From assembly GCA_013423385.1 (NCBI GenBank), contig BLZA01000007.1, forward strand, positions 1-64,000: DNA of 64,000 bases, written 5' to 3'. The notes under the pieces are model-generated. The model saw nothing but the letters and a program-made list of their open reading frames with translations, was not told the DNA's origin and did no database searches. A program made the position numbers and the translations under genes. Below, piece by piece: positions 30,538-43,241 of the stretch (positions within the stretch are counted from its first letter, which is position 1; the number at the start of each line of letters is the position of its first letter). Origin of the DNA: Naganishia liquefaciens. Its lineage: Eukaryota; Basidiomycota; Tremellomycetes; Filobasidiales; Filobasidiaceae.

Positions 30538-31466
30538 ATGCCCCTCTTCACGCACACCGCGATTCCCCCGCTCGTCAGCCTGCTCAACGCGTCCTCGTGT
30601 CCCGCGCTCACACCGCTATGGACGCACACAACGGACCCGACGCTCCCCGAAGACTCGGCGGTGTGTCTTGTTCAGGACGATGCCCCGCATGGGGGCGCCT
30701 ATGTGCCGTCCACGGGGTATGAAGCTGCCACCGCCGCCGCCGCCGAACAGATCCCCTCGACCGTCCATCTGATCCCCAAACGACCGGCAGACATCGGATC
30801 CCTCGCTCAACCCGTCGTCCATATTCAATCCCCCTCGATCCACCGCACGTACATCCAAGCTGGCGCACCCAGCCCGGATGCCCGTTCGCTCGGGATCGAT
30901 CTGGCGTTTCTCGGGCTGCAGATAAGGCCACTTGGGGAACGACCGTTTGCGGCCGAGGTGGGCGTGGTGGATTCTGCGGGTCATCACGGACGAATACGGA
31001 TTTCGTCGTTTCAGGTACATTTCCGTTCCTGCTGGGACATCCTACAGTGTTACCCTTTAGCTAACTCGACGCCCCTCGACGACGGAACGTGTAGACAACG
31101 CCCACCCTCCACTACTCTCCCACGAGACCGCCCATCCTGCATCTTCCGCTGCGTCTCCCCACGCCCGACAAAACAAGCCTCACACCCTGGCTCTCCCTCG
31201 TCCTCCACCTGCCGACGCTGACCCGACACTTTTCGTCCCTCCCTCCCACCGCATCCTCCGCAGCCGCAGCCGCAGCCGCACCCGCAACACCGCAACCGCA
31301 ACCGCAACCGCAACCGCTTCCACGCAGCTATGCATCCGTGACGTATATCCGGGTGTATGCGTCGTGTCGGGTCAAGAGGATCTGGATGAGTGCGCGCGGG
31401 ACGGCGGTCGAGCAGGGTGGGGAGGGCGTGGTGGATGAGTGGGGGATGTATGCGCGGCGGTTGTAG
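30538..31466 (+). CDS. CFA20-domain protein (CFAP20/DUF667 family), about 282 aa
   Basis: Two exons (30538-31014, 31095-31466) join in frame, giving 283 codons. The pattern follows the CFA20 jelly-roll domain. It runs from IHRTYIQAGAPSPDARSLGI and DLAFLGLQIRPLGERPFAAE, through VGVVDSAGHHGRIRISSFQT and PPILHLPLRL, to TYIRVYASCRVKRIWMS. The equivalent family ending is a strand with hancRiRRiyfs. An Ala7 and PQPQPQ insert from GCAGCC and GCAACC repeats interrupts the domain before SYASVTYIRV. In ciliated organisms CFAP20 sits at doublet-microtubule inner junctions, and it also has reported roles in transcription. This fungus is presumably non-flagellated, so the role here is open. The call rests on pattern recognition. 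Confidence 0.7.
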
Positions 31467-31673
31467 GGCGAGCGAGCAGCGCTTGAATGTATCCCATCTA
31501 GATGATCAATGGCATCGATAGTATATATGCCGTGCAGGCGACATCGTCGGAAGCAAAGCGACGCGTCGAGGATCGCTGAGACACAAAGGCCAACCACTTT
31601 GAGTGCAGCATTCCCTGCGCTGTGTGTCCAGTCCCATGCCATCCCTCGGTGCGCTGACAGCCCCACTCACGCG

Positions 31674-34600
31674 ATGGCCGCCCCCCCGCCCGCCCAGGGC
31701 AGCAACAATATCAAGGTCGTATGTCGCTTCCGGCCCATGAACCGCATGGAGACCGACGCTCAATCGGACGAATGCATCGACATTGACAGCGAGCTCACCA
31801 CTGTGCGTCTCCGCGGCAACGGCGCCGAGGCCGCAGCAACCGGTCCAGAGCGGGACGGGTTCACCTTTGACCGTGTGTTTCCCGCAACGTCGGCCCAGGT
31901 CGAGATTTTCGATTTCGGCGTCAAGGGGATCGTGCAGGATGTCATGATGGGCTTCAACGGGACGCTCTTTTGCTACGGCCAGACAGGATCCGGCAAGACG
32001 TTTACGATGATGGGCGCCGACATCGAGGACCCAAAGCTCAAGGGATTGATCCCGCGTATCACGCAGCAAATCTTTGCGAGCATTGCCGCATCGGACGCCA
32101 ACGTCGAGTACACGGTCAAAGTCAGCTACATGGAAATCTACATGGAAAAGATTCGCGACTTGCTCGCGCCCGCGCACGACAACCTGTCCATCCACGAAGA
32201 CAAGACGCGCGGCGTCTACGTCAAGGGTCTCACCGACGTCTACGTCGGGACCGAAGCCGAAGTCTACGCCGTCATGAAAGCCGGCGGCAAGGCACGCGCC
32301 ATCAGCGCCACCAACATGAACGCCGAATCCTCGCGTTCGCATTCCATCTTTGTCGTCGGGATCCACCAGCGCAACGTCGAGACCGGGTCGCAAAAGAGCG
32401 GCAACCTCTATCTCGTCGATCTCGCAGGGTCGGAAAAAGTCGGCAAGACGGGCGCCAGCGGGCAAACGCTCGAGGAGGCCAAGAAGATTAACAAGAGTTT
32501 GTCCGCGCTCGGGATGGTCATCAATAACCTCACGGACGGCAAGGTACGTTTCCTCCGTCCCCGAAACCCTACAATCCGCCCCCGCGTTGAAAGCTGCTTT
32601 CCCCAAAGTCCACGCACGTCCCCTATCGCGACTCAAAGCTCACCCGAATCCTGCAAGAATCTCTCGGCGGCAACTCGCGCACAACGCTCATCATAAACTG
32701 CTCCCCAGCATCGTACAACGCCGCCGAAACGCTCTCCACCCTGCGCTTCGGCATGCGCGCCAAGAGCATCAAGAATCGCGCACGCGTCAATGCCGAAATG
32801 TCGCCGGCCGAGCTCAAAGTCATGCTCGCCAAATGCCGCGGCGAGTTGGCGTGGTGCGAGACGTACAAGGACGCGCTCGTCGGTGAAGTGTCCGTCTGGC
32901 GAACGGGGGGAACCGTCGATGAGGCGGAATGGGCGACCGAGGAGAGGATACGCGCGGGCACGGGCGCCACCGGATCCGCCGCACAGCCAACGCAAAAACG
33001 TCCGCCGTCGAGCTTGCTTTCCCCGAGCTTGACCTCGTCCACGCCGTCCCGCAGCGCATCGCCTTCCGTCCCCGGTACGGGCCGTGATACGCCCTCATTG
33101 CCGCGGCTCGACCTCGATGAATTCCTCAGGCGGGAAAACGAGCTCAACGACGTCATTGCCGAAAAGGTGAGTCTGGCTGGGGACGCGTCTTGATCCGTCA
33201 CGACGCTGACGCCGCCTCGTTCAGGAATCGGCATTGGCGGAAAAGTCGCGGGAAAACGAGCAACTCAGGCGGCAGTTGGAGGGTTTGCAGCAGCGCTGGG
33301 ACAATTCCATCCAGGTACGCCGGCCTTCTTTTTTTTCCCCCTGTTGCACTTGCTGATACGCTCTTATCCATTGCCTCCCAGGATCGCGCCACCATCAACC
33401 TCGAACTCAAAGACCTCAAAGACGGCCAAGTGCGCCTCCAGGTGGAATCGCGTGACGCCCGCGCCGCGCTCGATGCCGCCCGTGACCGTGAATTTGAGCT
33501 GTCAACCGAGCTCGGCAGCGCAAAGCGCCAGGTCGAGGCGCTCGAGCGACAGCTGGCGGATGCGGTGGCGGATGATAGGGAGAAAAAGAAAGCCGAGATG
33601 TTGGAGGAGATGATGGCCAAGATTGATACGGCAAGTCGCTCGAGGGCATTGTGCTTGTTGCTCTGGCTGAGGTTTTTTTATTGCAGAACGAGGCCTTGCC
33701 GGAGAACGCGACGACGACCAAGCTGCGTCAATTGGTAGACTCTTCCAGCGTGGATACCCTCGGACAAGACCAGATCCGCGACATGGTCCGCCATCATCTC
33801 GCCGAAAACCAGGCGCTCCTGCGAGGCTTGCAGGACCGCTTGCGTCAGACGGAAGGCCATCTCGAACTGTACGAGCAGAAACGCGAGGACCTCGAGGCCG
33901 TCCTCGCACAGCGTAATTCGGCGTACGAAGAATTGCTCGGTAGGTCCCTCGTGCCGCCTTCAGGATCTCTGCTGATCCATCATGCAGCACGACAATCATC
34001 CGAGCTCGTGGGAACCGAGGTGATAGCCGAAATCAAGGTACGCAGACCTGCCCGCCTTTGATTCGTGCTGCACTCACCCCCGCTCCAGGCTAGCCTCAAA
34101 GCACAATATGAATCCAAGCAGGGTCTCCTCGAGGTGGAGACTTTGGCGCTGAGGAGACGTCTCGAGGGCAAAGAGGAGGAACTCATCCGGCTGCAGACGA
34201 CGATCGACAGCCAAACGGCCTCGATAGAGGATCTAAACGTACGTCAATGCCAAGTGGATGTTACATGGCTGATTAATCGCCCCGGGACCCGCGTACAGCG
34301 TATCTTGGTCGACTCAACGGACGGAGTGCAGAACGGACACGAGCTTGTTAGTATGACGCAGGAGCTCGAAAGGGTGCGGCGTACGGCCGAGACGCAACAC
34401 GCAGAATTCGAAGTCATGAAGCGAAATTTGGTACGGGATATTACCGATCGATGCGAAAAGGTGGGGATCATCCAGCCATTCTTGTTCACCCGCTGACCCC
34501 TGGTGACAGGTCGTCGAACTTCAAATTGCCCTCGACGAGTGCAAGGAAAAGTACCGCGCGCTGGCAAAGGCCACGAATGCCAAGGCACATGAAAAGGAAA

Positions 34601-35204
34601 TGAAGATATTGGCGTACAACATGAGTCAGATGTACGAAGTGCAGCGCAGTGTGAGTAAGCCCGTGGACCCGAATGTGCGGATGCTTATCGTGTCCTCTCA
34701 GCTCGAAAATCAAAATACCACCCTCAAGAGAGACTTGAATACCTCGGAGCGTAAACTGGCCGAGAGAAAGGAACGCATCATCAATCTCGAGCGACTCTAT
34801 GAACAGTCAGAAGCGCAGCGCAAACTGCGAGAATCAGAATTGGCTCGCGCGCATCGAGATTTGCATACGGCCACAATGTACAGCGACATGGCCAAGGAGA
34901 ATCATATGGCGTCCGGACTCGGATTCGGCAGGATAGCCAAGCCATTACGAGGCAAGTCGTTCAGGCGTCTATTCACCACATATACTGATCTTTAACTGAA
35001 AGGAGGAGGAGGTAACGTCATTCCGAATGCAGGCTCAAACAGCAATACCTTTGGTGGCCTACCCGGCGCAACAGTCAGCAGGCTGTCGGACGAGAGTACG
35101 ACCGGGACCCGTAAGTCCATCCATCAAGGCCAGGTTCTGGCGACTACTTAGACTTGTCATCTGCAGCTAAGCGGCAAAGCTGGTTCTTTGGAAATTCACG
35201 GTGA
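31674..35204 (+). CDS. Conventional kinesin heavy chain (kinesin-1)
   Basis: The gene has a long first exon with most of the motor, then many short exons. The ATG at 31674 opens [20 protein letters not shown]. Motor motifs are complete: P-loop [13 protein letters not shown], switch [12 protein letters not shown], switch [11 protein letters not shown], and the next exon [20 protein letters not shown] with the microtubule-binding region. A long coiled coil follows ([40 protein letters not shown]). The tail has [13 protein letters not shown], which contains the IAK autoinhibition motif of kinesin-1. It ends [12 protein letters not shown]. It moves cargo such as vesicles and endosomes toward microtubule plus ends in the cytoplasm. 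Fungal kinesin-1 acts without light chains. Confidence 0.95.
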
Positions 35205-35538
35205 TTTCACCGACATCACTACATATTGTAAGATAGACACATCATAGACAATGCTACAAAGCTGTCGCGTCGATATTGCATTTGCCAACGCCAAGTGTAT
35301 CGGGCAAGATACCGGAATTCGCAAGGCTAGGTGAAACCGTCTCCTTGGTTTCATCGGGGGCCCGAATTTTCATTGTTGTACACCTTTGTAAGCGTCACGT
35401 ACATCCTTTTACCACGTACCGCTACACCCCTGAAGCGAAAGCAATGGGTCATGTGGGTCACCGCTAAAAGATGTCACTTGGAGCAACTGGCGAACAAGCT
35501 CAACGCCCTTGCCAAGTCACCCCACTCAGTCGCCCGTC

Positions 35539-37167
35539 ATGTCTCCCACATCGGGGCCTCAGGTACTCAGACTACCTGCGAGCTCGCCCCTCTTTGATTA
35601 CTCGCCATATATTCGACGTCTTGATGATATCAGCAGCCACGGCGAAGGCGCTCATGCTGGATGGATCGGTGTGTCTAATGCGAATGGAGAGGAACTGATG
35701 ACATATGGCGAGGATAAAGATGGCGCATGGATCGTTCTGAAAGACATCGCATGTGGGTACACCTCTTCGGTCGAAATTAAGGCGGCTCATATTGTCGCAT
35801 TATAGCCCAAACTTTTACCCCGTTCTTCTCAACTCCCTCGCCAGACGCGTACGAGGTGACAGCGCAGATTGACTCGGATCCCCTGACCGTTGTTCCGCGT
35901 AGTGGAATCAGACTCAACGCCAGCACTATAGCGCCGACACATCAAGTGCGGTTGCTGGTCGCCTGCAGACTTGGGGGTAACGGATGCTCTGCCTCGGGAC
36001 CAACTGCAGCTTTTAGTTTCCATGGAATGGATTCCGAGGTAGCTCTCAGTCCTGATAGGTTGGTACAACATTTCTTGTGGTCAGAGCCTGTCGCTCAAGC
36101 TGTACATATCACAGTCAACTGGCATTGAATGCAACATTAGACGATTCTTCCAAACACATCGTGTATCAAGGCTTTGCGGCAGGCACTCAGTCAGGAAATT
36201 CGATAATCAACGATGCTATCGTTGCAGCCAGTCAAGGAAACACCTTGAGCTACACATCATCAGGGGGTGCCACCGCAGGTCTTCACTTTACCGGTACGTC
36301 CACGCGAGGAAAAGGACCATAGTCATGAAACTTATGCTGCTTTTTCCAGGTACCTCTATTCAGATACAGGGGACGACAGGATCCACACTTGGCACCTACT
36401 CAGTATCTTTAGACAATGGACCGCCTTTAATCGCGAATGCCACCCGTAGCATATTCTCTGCTCAGCAGCTGATGTTCCTCGCAAGCGATTTGAAACAACA
36501 GGAGCATCATGTAGTCGTGAGCAACCTGGAAGAAGGCAAGGGACTGGCCTTGGACGCCTTCATGGCTTGGGGACAAGGTGTAGCGTGTTTTGGGTAAGTT
36601 CAGGTTGCGTACGAGACTCGAGCTTTCGAAAGCGACTAACGTGTCGATAGCCAGGGATGTGCTGCCGGCTACACTGCTCCCGCACCGTCGTCCCTACCGC
36701 CAAGTCAAACGCCATCGCCCGGACCACCGTCTACGAACACTGCGGCTCCAACTTCCACTCAGGCCGAGCCCGTTCAACAAAGCGGGGTGCCGGGAGGCAG
36801 GACTGACGGTGGAAGCAATATTGGAGCCATCATTGGAGCCATCTTCGGTGTCCTTCTCGCTTTGGTGAGTCAAAACTATAATGATCCGTCTCCTTTTTGA
36901 AAACCCCTTGACATGTCGGCCCCATAGGTTATCCTATTTGTGATCTATCGATGTTGGAGGAGGAAGCGACCGGAAAAGGAGGAAGTGGTGGAGATCAACC
37001 CGTGGGATGAGGCCAACATGCTGACGAAACAGCCGAATCACTTCGTACGGGTCGATCCGAAGGAACAGATGCCATACCGCTGTAAGTCGACTTCTCGGCT
37101 GCAACCCGAGGCTACTGATCAAGCAGTCGCCTCTGCTCCGACTGGTCTGATGCCATGCAGATCGTAA
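35539..37167 (+). CDS. Single-pass membrane protein with tandem jelly-roll-like ectodomains (basidiomycete type)
   Basis: Exons join from an ATG at 35539 through GTGGGT, GTTGGT, GTACGT, GTAAGT and GTGAGT donors. The N-terminal half has FDYSPYIRRLDD and DKDGAWIVLKDIAY. The second half has LDDSSKHIVYQGF, SGGATAGLHFTGTSIQIQG and GTYSVSLDNG, the layout of basidiomycete membrane proteins with two galactose-binding-like beta-sandwiches. A Pro/Thr/Ser-rich stalk (TAPAPSSLPPSQTPSPGPPS) precedes one membrane helix (IGAIIGAIFGVLLALVILFV) with a basic stop-transfer (YRCWRRKRPEK). The cytosolic tail is short. No cleavable signal peptide is visible, so either an upstream exon is missed or the protein uses the helix as its signal anchor. 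The last exon is uncertain. Function is unknown; a cell-surface role is inferred. Confidence 0.75.
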
Positions 37168-37372
37168 GTGCTCGATGTACATGGAGCCAACCATCTTCAG
37201 ACCTAATTAGTTCTCCACAAGCAATGGGCACTGCGCGCACGCACGGCCGGGGCCCAGCAGATGTCGCAGTCTGATGCACATAATCACAAGACAGCAAGCG
37301 TTACAAGACTGCTGGCAAATGTCGCGAAGCAATAGGAGTGGAACAACCTGAATGAACCGAATGACGGTACTG

Positions 37373-40300
37373 CTAGAGCATGTTGAAGTTGTCCGGTAAA
37401 GGGAACCCTGGTAGTGGATTCCAGCCGCCATCGCTGTTTATCTGCGCCATGAGATCCGCGGAAAACCTGTTTCGAGCGCGAATCAACAAACTTTACGTTA
37501 TCCGAGAAGCGGAGGGCGACGCACCAGTCTTGGCTTTCCTGAAGAAGGGCGTCGATGGACAGCGGGTCTACAGAGTCGTCAAAGACAAACAGATTTGCGT
37601 CATTCTTGCGGACTACGTTAGCCTATGTTGAGACACGCGCAAGAGGAGTCCCACCTGGAAAAGGTCTTGCGGAACGGCATTTGGATCTGCAGTATCCTCG
37701 GCTGCTTCATTCAGCTTGGCCGTTAGTGCTTCGCCCGACACCGCCGCTGGTTGCTCTTGCACACCGTCCTCGGGTGTCTGCAACCTTGAGGCAGATCTCG
37801 TTGGACCGACTGACGATATTTTGATCAGGCTGGCAAAGAACTTGGCGAGGTGATATGTAGTATTCTGACCGCGACTGTGGCGTCGACATTCGCGTACCAC
37901 GTCGCGGAATATGTTGTAAATCTCTTCGACGACGCTCGGATCGAGTTGTGGAACGAGCTGAAGAAGCCATGAGCTGGCGTTTCGGATCGTTTTTTTTTTG
38001 ACTCACTCTTGTCAGGAAGACCGCACTTCGCGCTGCACGAACTGTGATGACATCGGGGGCAAAGACCATGATCTCTCCAGGCGCGAGATCTGTCACTATG
38101 TACCTTAGGAGCTTCATCGCCTTTGAGGTGGCGTCAGCGAGATGCTCCGGTATTCTGGATTTCGGCACATTGCGATAACAGAAGTCGGCAACCTCCCAAT
38201 CTGACGCCACAGCGTAGAAGCCAATGATGGCGGCAGAGATGGGATGCAGGAATGCCAGAGCTGTGATATGCCTTAGAATCGTATCGCCGCACAAAGGGAA
38301 TTGACTCACGTTGTTCGCCAAACCACCTTTCCCGCCAAGAGGCTATGTCCGTTTTGGTACGATGCAGCATGACACGGAATCCAACATCGTCTTCCATATA
38401 CGAAGGCGTGCTTTGCCTCAAGTTGATAATCATTTCTCCGGTGGGATATGAGGCTGCGAGCATGCCGTCGGCATAGCAATAAACTTCCGGATGATCTGTA
38501 ATCCATTCCTCGATCCAATGCTGCGTTTCGGTTCTGATCATTCGTTGGCGACGGCCGAAGATGCTGTGCATACTGTATGGATGTGTCAGATACGAGTCTC
38601 GATCAGTGACGTATGACTCACCTCCTGTCGAATGCAGCCAGTTGAAACCATGTTCGTTCGCGGTTCTGAGCCATGACAATCAGTCACACGACTTTAAGGC
38701 GAAACGTCGCACTTACGAGAACTTCTAGCGCCTTGAGCCGATCTTTCGGCAACGGCCTTTGAGGTGGCTGATCTAGACCCAGTTCATAACCCATTCTTAA
38801 TGTAGCGATCAATACGATGTCCCGCAACGACAGCGCTCAACATACCTGATGGCGTACCCTAACCTCAGCCAGCCGCCTCTATCATGCGGCTCCTTCCAAC
38901 AACTCAGAATACTCAAGGCCTGGACGATGCCGATCTCTTGATCTCCCCGTTCGAAGGCCTTTCCAAGCATGAAGTTTGCGCGTTTGAGGAGAACCTTGTA
39001 CTGCTCAGGAGCGTATGTCTGAGCGGTAACGGTACAGATGGCAGTATGCAGTACTGGACAGGTTCGCAGAACGTATTGGGCGGTATGTAGCGCCGGGTCG
39101 AGGATGGCGATGTATGCGTTGAACTTGTCATGGAAACTGACAGATAGCATATCAGCACAGTGTGTCAAGTGCGGCTTTTCGACTTACCACTCGAACAGGA
39201 AGCCGACATCGTCCTCATCAAGGATGCCAAGCGTGACGGGATCTTCCAATCCCTCCATCCTCTCGCTCTCTAACCGCTGATATTCGCGAGCCATCCGCTT
39301 TGCTCTCTCTGCATCATCAGCAATGCCTACGCGATGACCGCCGCCCCTCTTACTACGGGCCGTCGCCATAGCAGATGGGTGGTGCTGATGCTGACCAGGC
39401 ACCGCAAGATGATGACTCGGTTGAGTCTGTTCGCCTGCAGAGAAACCATTCGGCCCCGATCCATGTGCTGAAAACGATGATCTAGAATCGTGAGCTGACT
39501 CCCCATCGAGTTCCACAATGATAGGTCCACCGCTTCCAATGCCCTTTCCAGTCCCAATATCGAGAGCACTAGCCAATTTGCGTTCACGCTCGGCAATGTC
39601 CATGGCGTTGTACCGCTCGCCGATATCCATCTCGCGACTTCCCGCATTCGCTCCGTCGCCTCCGCCGTCGGGATCAGTTGGATCACGTCGATCATCGAGT
39701 GAGTCCTCCTGCGTCACGTAGTCTGCGGGATGGGGCCGCAGATGTGCATTCCGTTCGCTGGGTGGATGCGGATGCCCATGGTGGTGGTGGTGATGATGAT
39801 GATGGTGATGTAATCTATCTCGTTCGGAAGACGTTGCGGGACCGCGGAGATCCTTCTTCATGTCGTCCAATATACTCGTCAGAGCCATTGAATTCCGCAT
39901 GGCACGCTGCTCCGCGTTCGTGCCGTGAGGGTGTCCCTCGCTACCCTCCTCCTTGATGCTGACCAACCCCTCTGAATCCCCGCCTCTTGTCGCATGAGCC
40001 CTCGCCTCTTCATCCGAATCCGACGGCGGTGCGACTGGTCCTGCTCCCACATCGTGAACGTCCCGCTCAAATGACAGGTATGAGCCGTACTCGCGATAGG
40101 CGGGCGCCGTCTGCGGATGAGCGACTTGATGAGGTGCAGCAGCATGGACGCCATGATCATGCCTGGTAGTCCTTTCGCTACTCGTGTGAAACCCACCTAC
40201 GGCTGTTCCTCCCGCGGTACTCATGCTGCTCGGAGATATACTCAGCGGTTGAGTGTAAAGAATTTTACCCTTTTGCCGAGATGCCCCTCCGCTGCTGGTG

Positions 40301-41013
40301 ATGGGCCTCGCTTGTGTCGGCCCAGTACCGGTGGTCCCCGTTCCAATACTGCCCTCGGTCGCGCTTCCCGGCGTCACCACTGGCCCCACCGATCCGGCAT
40401 CCCGATGCCCGGGAAACCCGCCCTGAGCGATGACCGGCGCGCCGAAATCCTGCGCAATGACTTGGCCTTGGTTGCTCGGAAGCATTGAGGGCTGCATGAC
40501 TGCTGTCGGGTCTGGAGGTAAGCGGGAGGCATGTTGCGAATGCTGCATGCCTGGATTCGCCAGGGCGTGCTGTTGCAAACGCTGAATCTCCGCCGCAGGA
40601 TCGTACATGCCAGGCCATTCGCGGTTTTGTTGTGGATTAACATAGGTAATTGAGGAATCTCGAGGACGAAAAGTGCCGTTGTTAGGCAAGAATGGCGTAT
40701 TGATGTCCGACGGTAGGAATTTCCGGTCTTCTGTGGGCCATCTGGGGTTCAGCAGCATGTCAAGAACATCTCTCCACACCGCGCATACCTCCCATCGGCA
40801 TTCTCCCCTGATCTTGTCCTGGATTTCCGTTATACGCGTACGCCTGACCCTCAGTAAAATCCGCATTCTGTGATCCATACGAAACATTTCCCCCGGGTCC
40901 TGATTCCGTATCTGGCAATCTCCGTCTTTTGTTTGACGGAAGATCGACATGATGCTGCAGGTGCTGGGGCGGTTGAGGAAGCTGCGGTCGTTGTGTTCGA
41001 TGCAGTTGCTGTA

Positions 41014-41053
<40 letters not shown>

Positions 41054-41431
41054 ATGAGGATGCACTTGCTGTTGCTGCTGTTGAGCAGTGTAATACGGTG
41101 CTCGGCTGGACTGCTGCGTCATTTCCGGTCCTCCACCGCTGTCTTCGTCAAACGGCGACCGTGTTCCTTCCCTGCCCTCCGTTTTCCCTCCCTCCCCCTG
41201 CGATGGCTTCACTGGCCTTCTCTTTGGCTGATAGACACACGCCAATTCCAAACGCTTACACCTCCGACACGGATCGAGCGGCGCAGAATCTGGCGCAGCG
41301 AAGAGACAACGGAGTTTGATCGTGCGGCATGCGAGACACGCGATTTTGCGTTTTGCCGGGAGCTGCGAGACGTCGAGCGGTGGGGGCGGCGACGGTGACG
41401 CTGCGGGAATGTCGACGTCTGCGTCTGTCAT
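37373..41431 (-). CDS. Zn(II)2Cys6 transcription factor with fungal-specific middle domain
   Basis: It opens MTDADVDIPAASPSPPPPLD at 41431; about 40 residues in lies the binuclear cluster C-x2-C-x6-C-x13-C-x2-C-x6-C (CLACRTIKLRC then CRRCKRLELACVY). Poly-Gln/poly-His tracts and a long disordered region follow. From about 39230 a helical fungal transcription-factor domain runs through many short exons, such as CPVLHTAICTVTAQ, MGYELGLDQPPQRPLP and SMHSIFGRRQRMIRTE. The final joints give FSDNINSDGGWNPLPGF and end NFNML at the TAG (37375-37373). The layout resembles basidiomycete PriB-like regulators. It is nuclear; target genes cannot be told. It converges with the membrane-protein gene. Confidence 0.88.
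39777..39812 (+). repeat. GGTGGT/GATGAT microsatellite encoding poly-His in the Zn2Cys6 factor
   Basis: GTG and ATG triplets on this strand read as a run of about ten His codons on the coding strand. Confidence 0.9.
41008..41090 (+). repeat. CTG/GATGAT trinucleotide repeats encoding poly-Gln and poly-His
   Basis: Runs of CTG, GAT and GTTGCTG on this strand encode two Gln tracts separated by a His run, shortly after the zinc cluster of the transcription factor. Such tracts vary in length between strains. Confidence 0.92.
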
Positions 41432-41743
41432 CACGACGGTCGTAGGCAGGGACAAATACGAGTGGCGAGGATGGGCAGATGGTGAATAACCGCGTGAATG
41501 GTCTGACCCACCGCGTCTCAAGTGGTCCTCCGCTCGCTCGGCGTTGGCGGCGTTGGCTGTCGGCGATCGCGTTGATGCTCCCGGAATCAATTAGCTAACC
41601 AATCTGGGGATCTGGGCATCCCCTTATTTATAGACGTCCAGATGCCCCATCCTCATGCATGCGTCCCTCGTGTCCGTTCGGCCGCAGACCCATAGCTTAT
41701 AACCACACGTGCCCCATGATACGCACGGCATCGATGGCACAAC

Positions 41744-42187
41744 CTATCTCCAGGTGCCGGGCAAGCAATATACGTGATATCCCTCGCTCGCGATGTTTAC
41801 ATTTAACGTAGTGGATTGACGGCTCCGAGACGCGGGAGCCGCTGGAACAGGTGGACGCCCAGATATCTGAGAATTCTTCTGGGCAAGAGCTTGGTCGCAT
41901 CGAGGATCAGGCGGCTTTAGATGGGCCATGTGTTCCGTCCTCGAGAGCTCCCTTTTCATCTTGAACACCGCGGCAACTCGCAGCTGAGCGTCTGCCACAT
42001 GGGTCATGCGATCATCTTTTCCGATGGCCGCTAGACTGCTCCGAATTCTAGCCAACAGGTCTGCGATGAAGATCACTACCGCGACTATCGTAGGCTGGAG
42101 CCGACCGGTTATTGATGTTGATGCGGCCGAGTGATATGATAAGATCTCTACTTGTGGAAGGTCCAGCACAACGTGACTTGCAGCCAA
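41744..42187 (-). CDS. Possible hypothetical protein
   Basis: An open frame of about 147 codons has protein-like composition. It holds a hydrophobic helix (PTIVAVVIFIADLLARI), then a polar helical stretch (RVAAVFKMKRELSRTEHM). No ATG opens it, so an upstream exon would be needed. No family is recognised and it may be non-coding. Confidence 0.25.
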   Translation of the reverse strand: MAASHVVLDLPQVEILSYHSAASTSITGRLQPTIVAVVIFIADLLARIRSSLAAIGKDDRMTHVADAQLRVAAVFKMKRELSRTEHMAHLKPPDPRCDQALAQKNSQISGRPPVPAAPASRSRQSTTLNVNIASEGYHVYCLPGTWR

Positions 42188-42239
42188 TCAGGAGGGGATG
42201 TATGATGAGCGTTAGTGGCAATGACACAAGACGCAACGT

Positions 42240-43241
42240 ACATTGCTGGCGGTAGCGTCATGCTGCATTCCAGATCCTCATAGTGACTTATACTCTCATG
42301 CGATCGCGTTCAGAGTAGAGGAACAGCGCTCCGAATCTCGACAAATTGCGATTGTCATAATATGCCAATCTACTGTCCTGTCTTCTTCATTGGCTACCTC
42401 GGCACTTATCTCTCTCTAGGACCCGTAAGAAAGTTTCAGAAGATTCCAAGCGTTTGTCTGTCACAACCGCTCCGCGCATCAGGAGTTCAGTACTGAATCT
42501 AAGCGATGAAGCCATCTGTCGTCCCGGATCTTGGAAGAAAGATACGTATCCGTGGCCAAATACATACTTAATTATTATCTAGATTAGTCGAGACGGCGGG
42601 CTTCCCGACTTATGAAGTCTTGCGCCAGTTCGTTCAAAGGCTGTCAGGACTCGGTCTGACTGTCAGTTTGCAGTCGGCAACCGCCATCGCCTTGGAAATG
42701 AGATGAATCTCTTGCTGGAATGAGACAAATGTCCGATGTTTCGTGCATGTCGGTCTGCCGAAGAAACCCATGCCAGGGTCTGCGTGATGGCTTGTTTTCT
42801 GTAGCCTTGCCCTGTTGTCTCATGTTACCCTGAGCTTCAAGTTCCGGTAGGATGCATTCGCTCATATGACCGCGAATGGCCGCAGTAACCGATGTTGATC
42901 CGATATATATGCCTAGGAGATCGAATCATCATAAACGCAGTGGGGACGGCATTCATATGTCTCATCTACTCGTTCTGTTATCTCCAGCCCATGTGCCCGC
43001 TGCGGAATTCCTTCCGACAGCAGCGACGATAACAGCGTCTGGCTCGGCGACCCAAGCACACCACTGTGACAGCGGACCACTTCAGAACTACTACCTCTTC
43101 ATACTGCACTAAAATTGAAATCCCATGATGATATGCACGCCGAATCTAACCCATAACGTGATCTATGCGGAAGTACAACGCTAATTCGGAACCCAATGTC
43201 CCAATTTTCTTCGATTCGCGGTATCAGTCCGAGCCCCTCAA
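42240..43241. other. Intergenic DNA
   Basis: I see no supportable gene or repeat. A tRNA search by eye on both strands found nothing. Confidence 0.4.

Noticed and set aside
31506-32636. 376-codon minus-strand frame over the kinesin motor
   Set aside because: It is a long antisense frame caused by the codon use of the kinesin exon. The plus frame has every kinesin motif.
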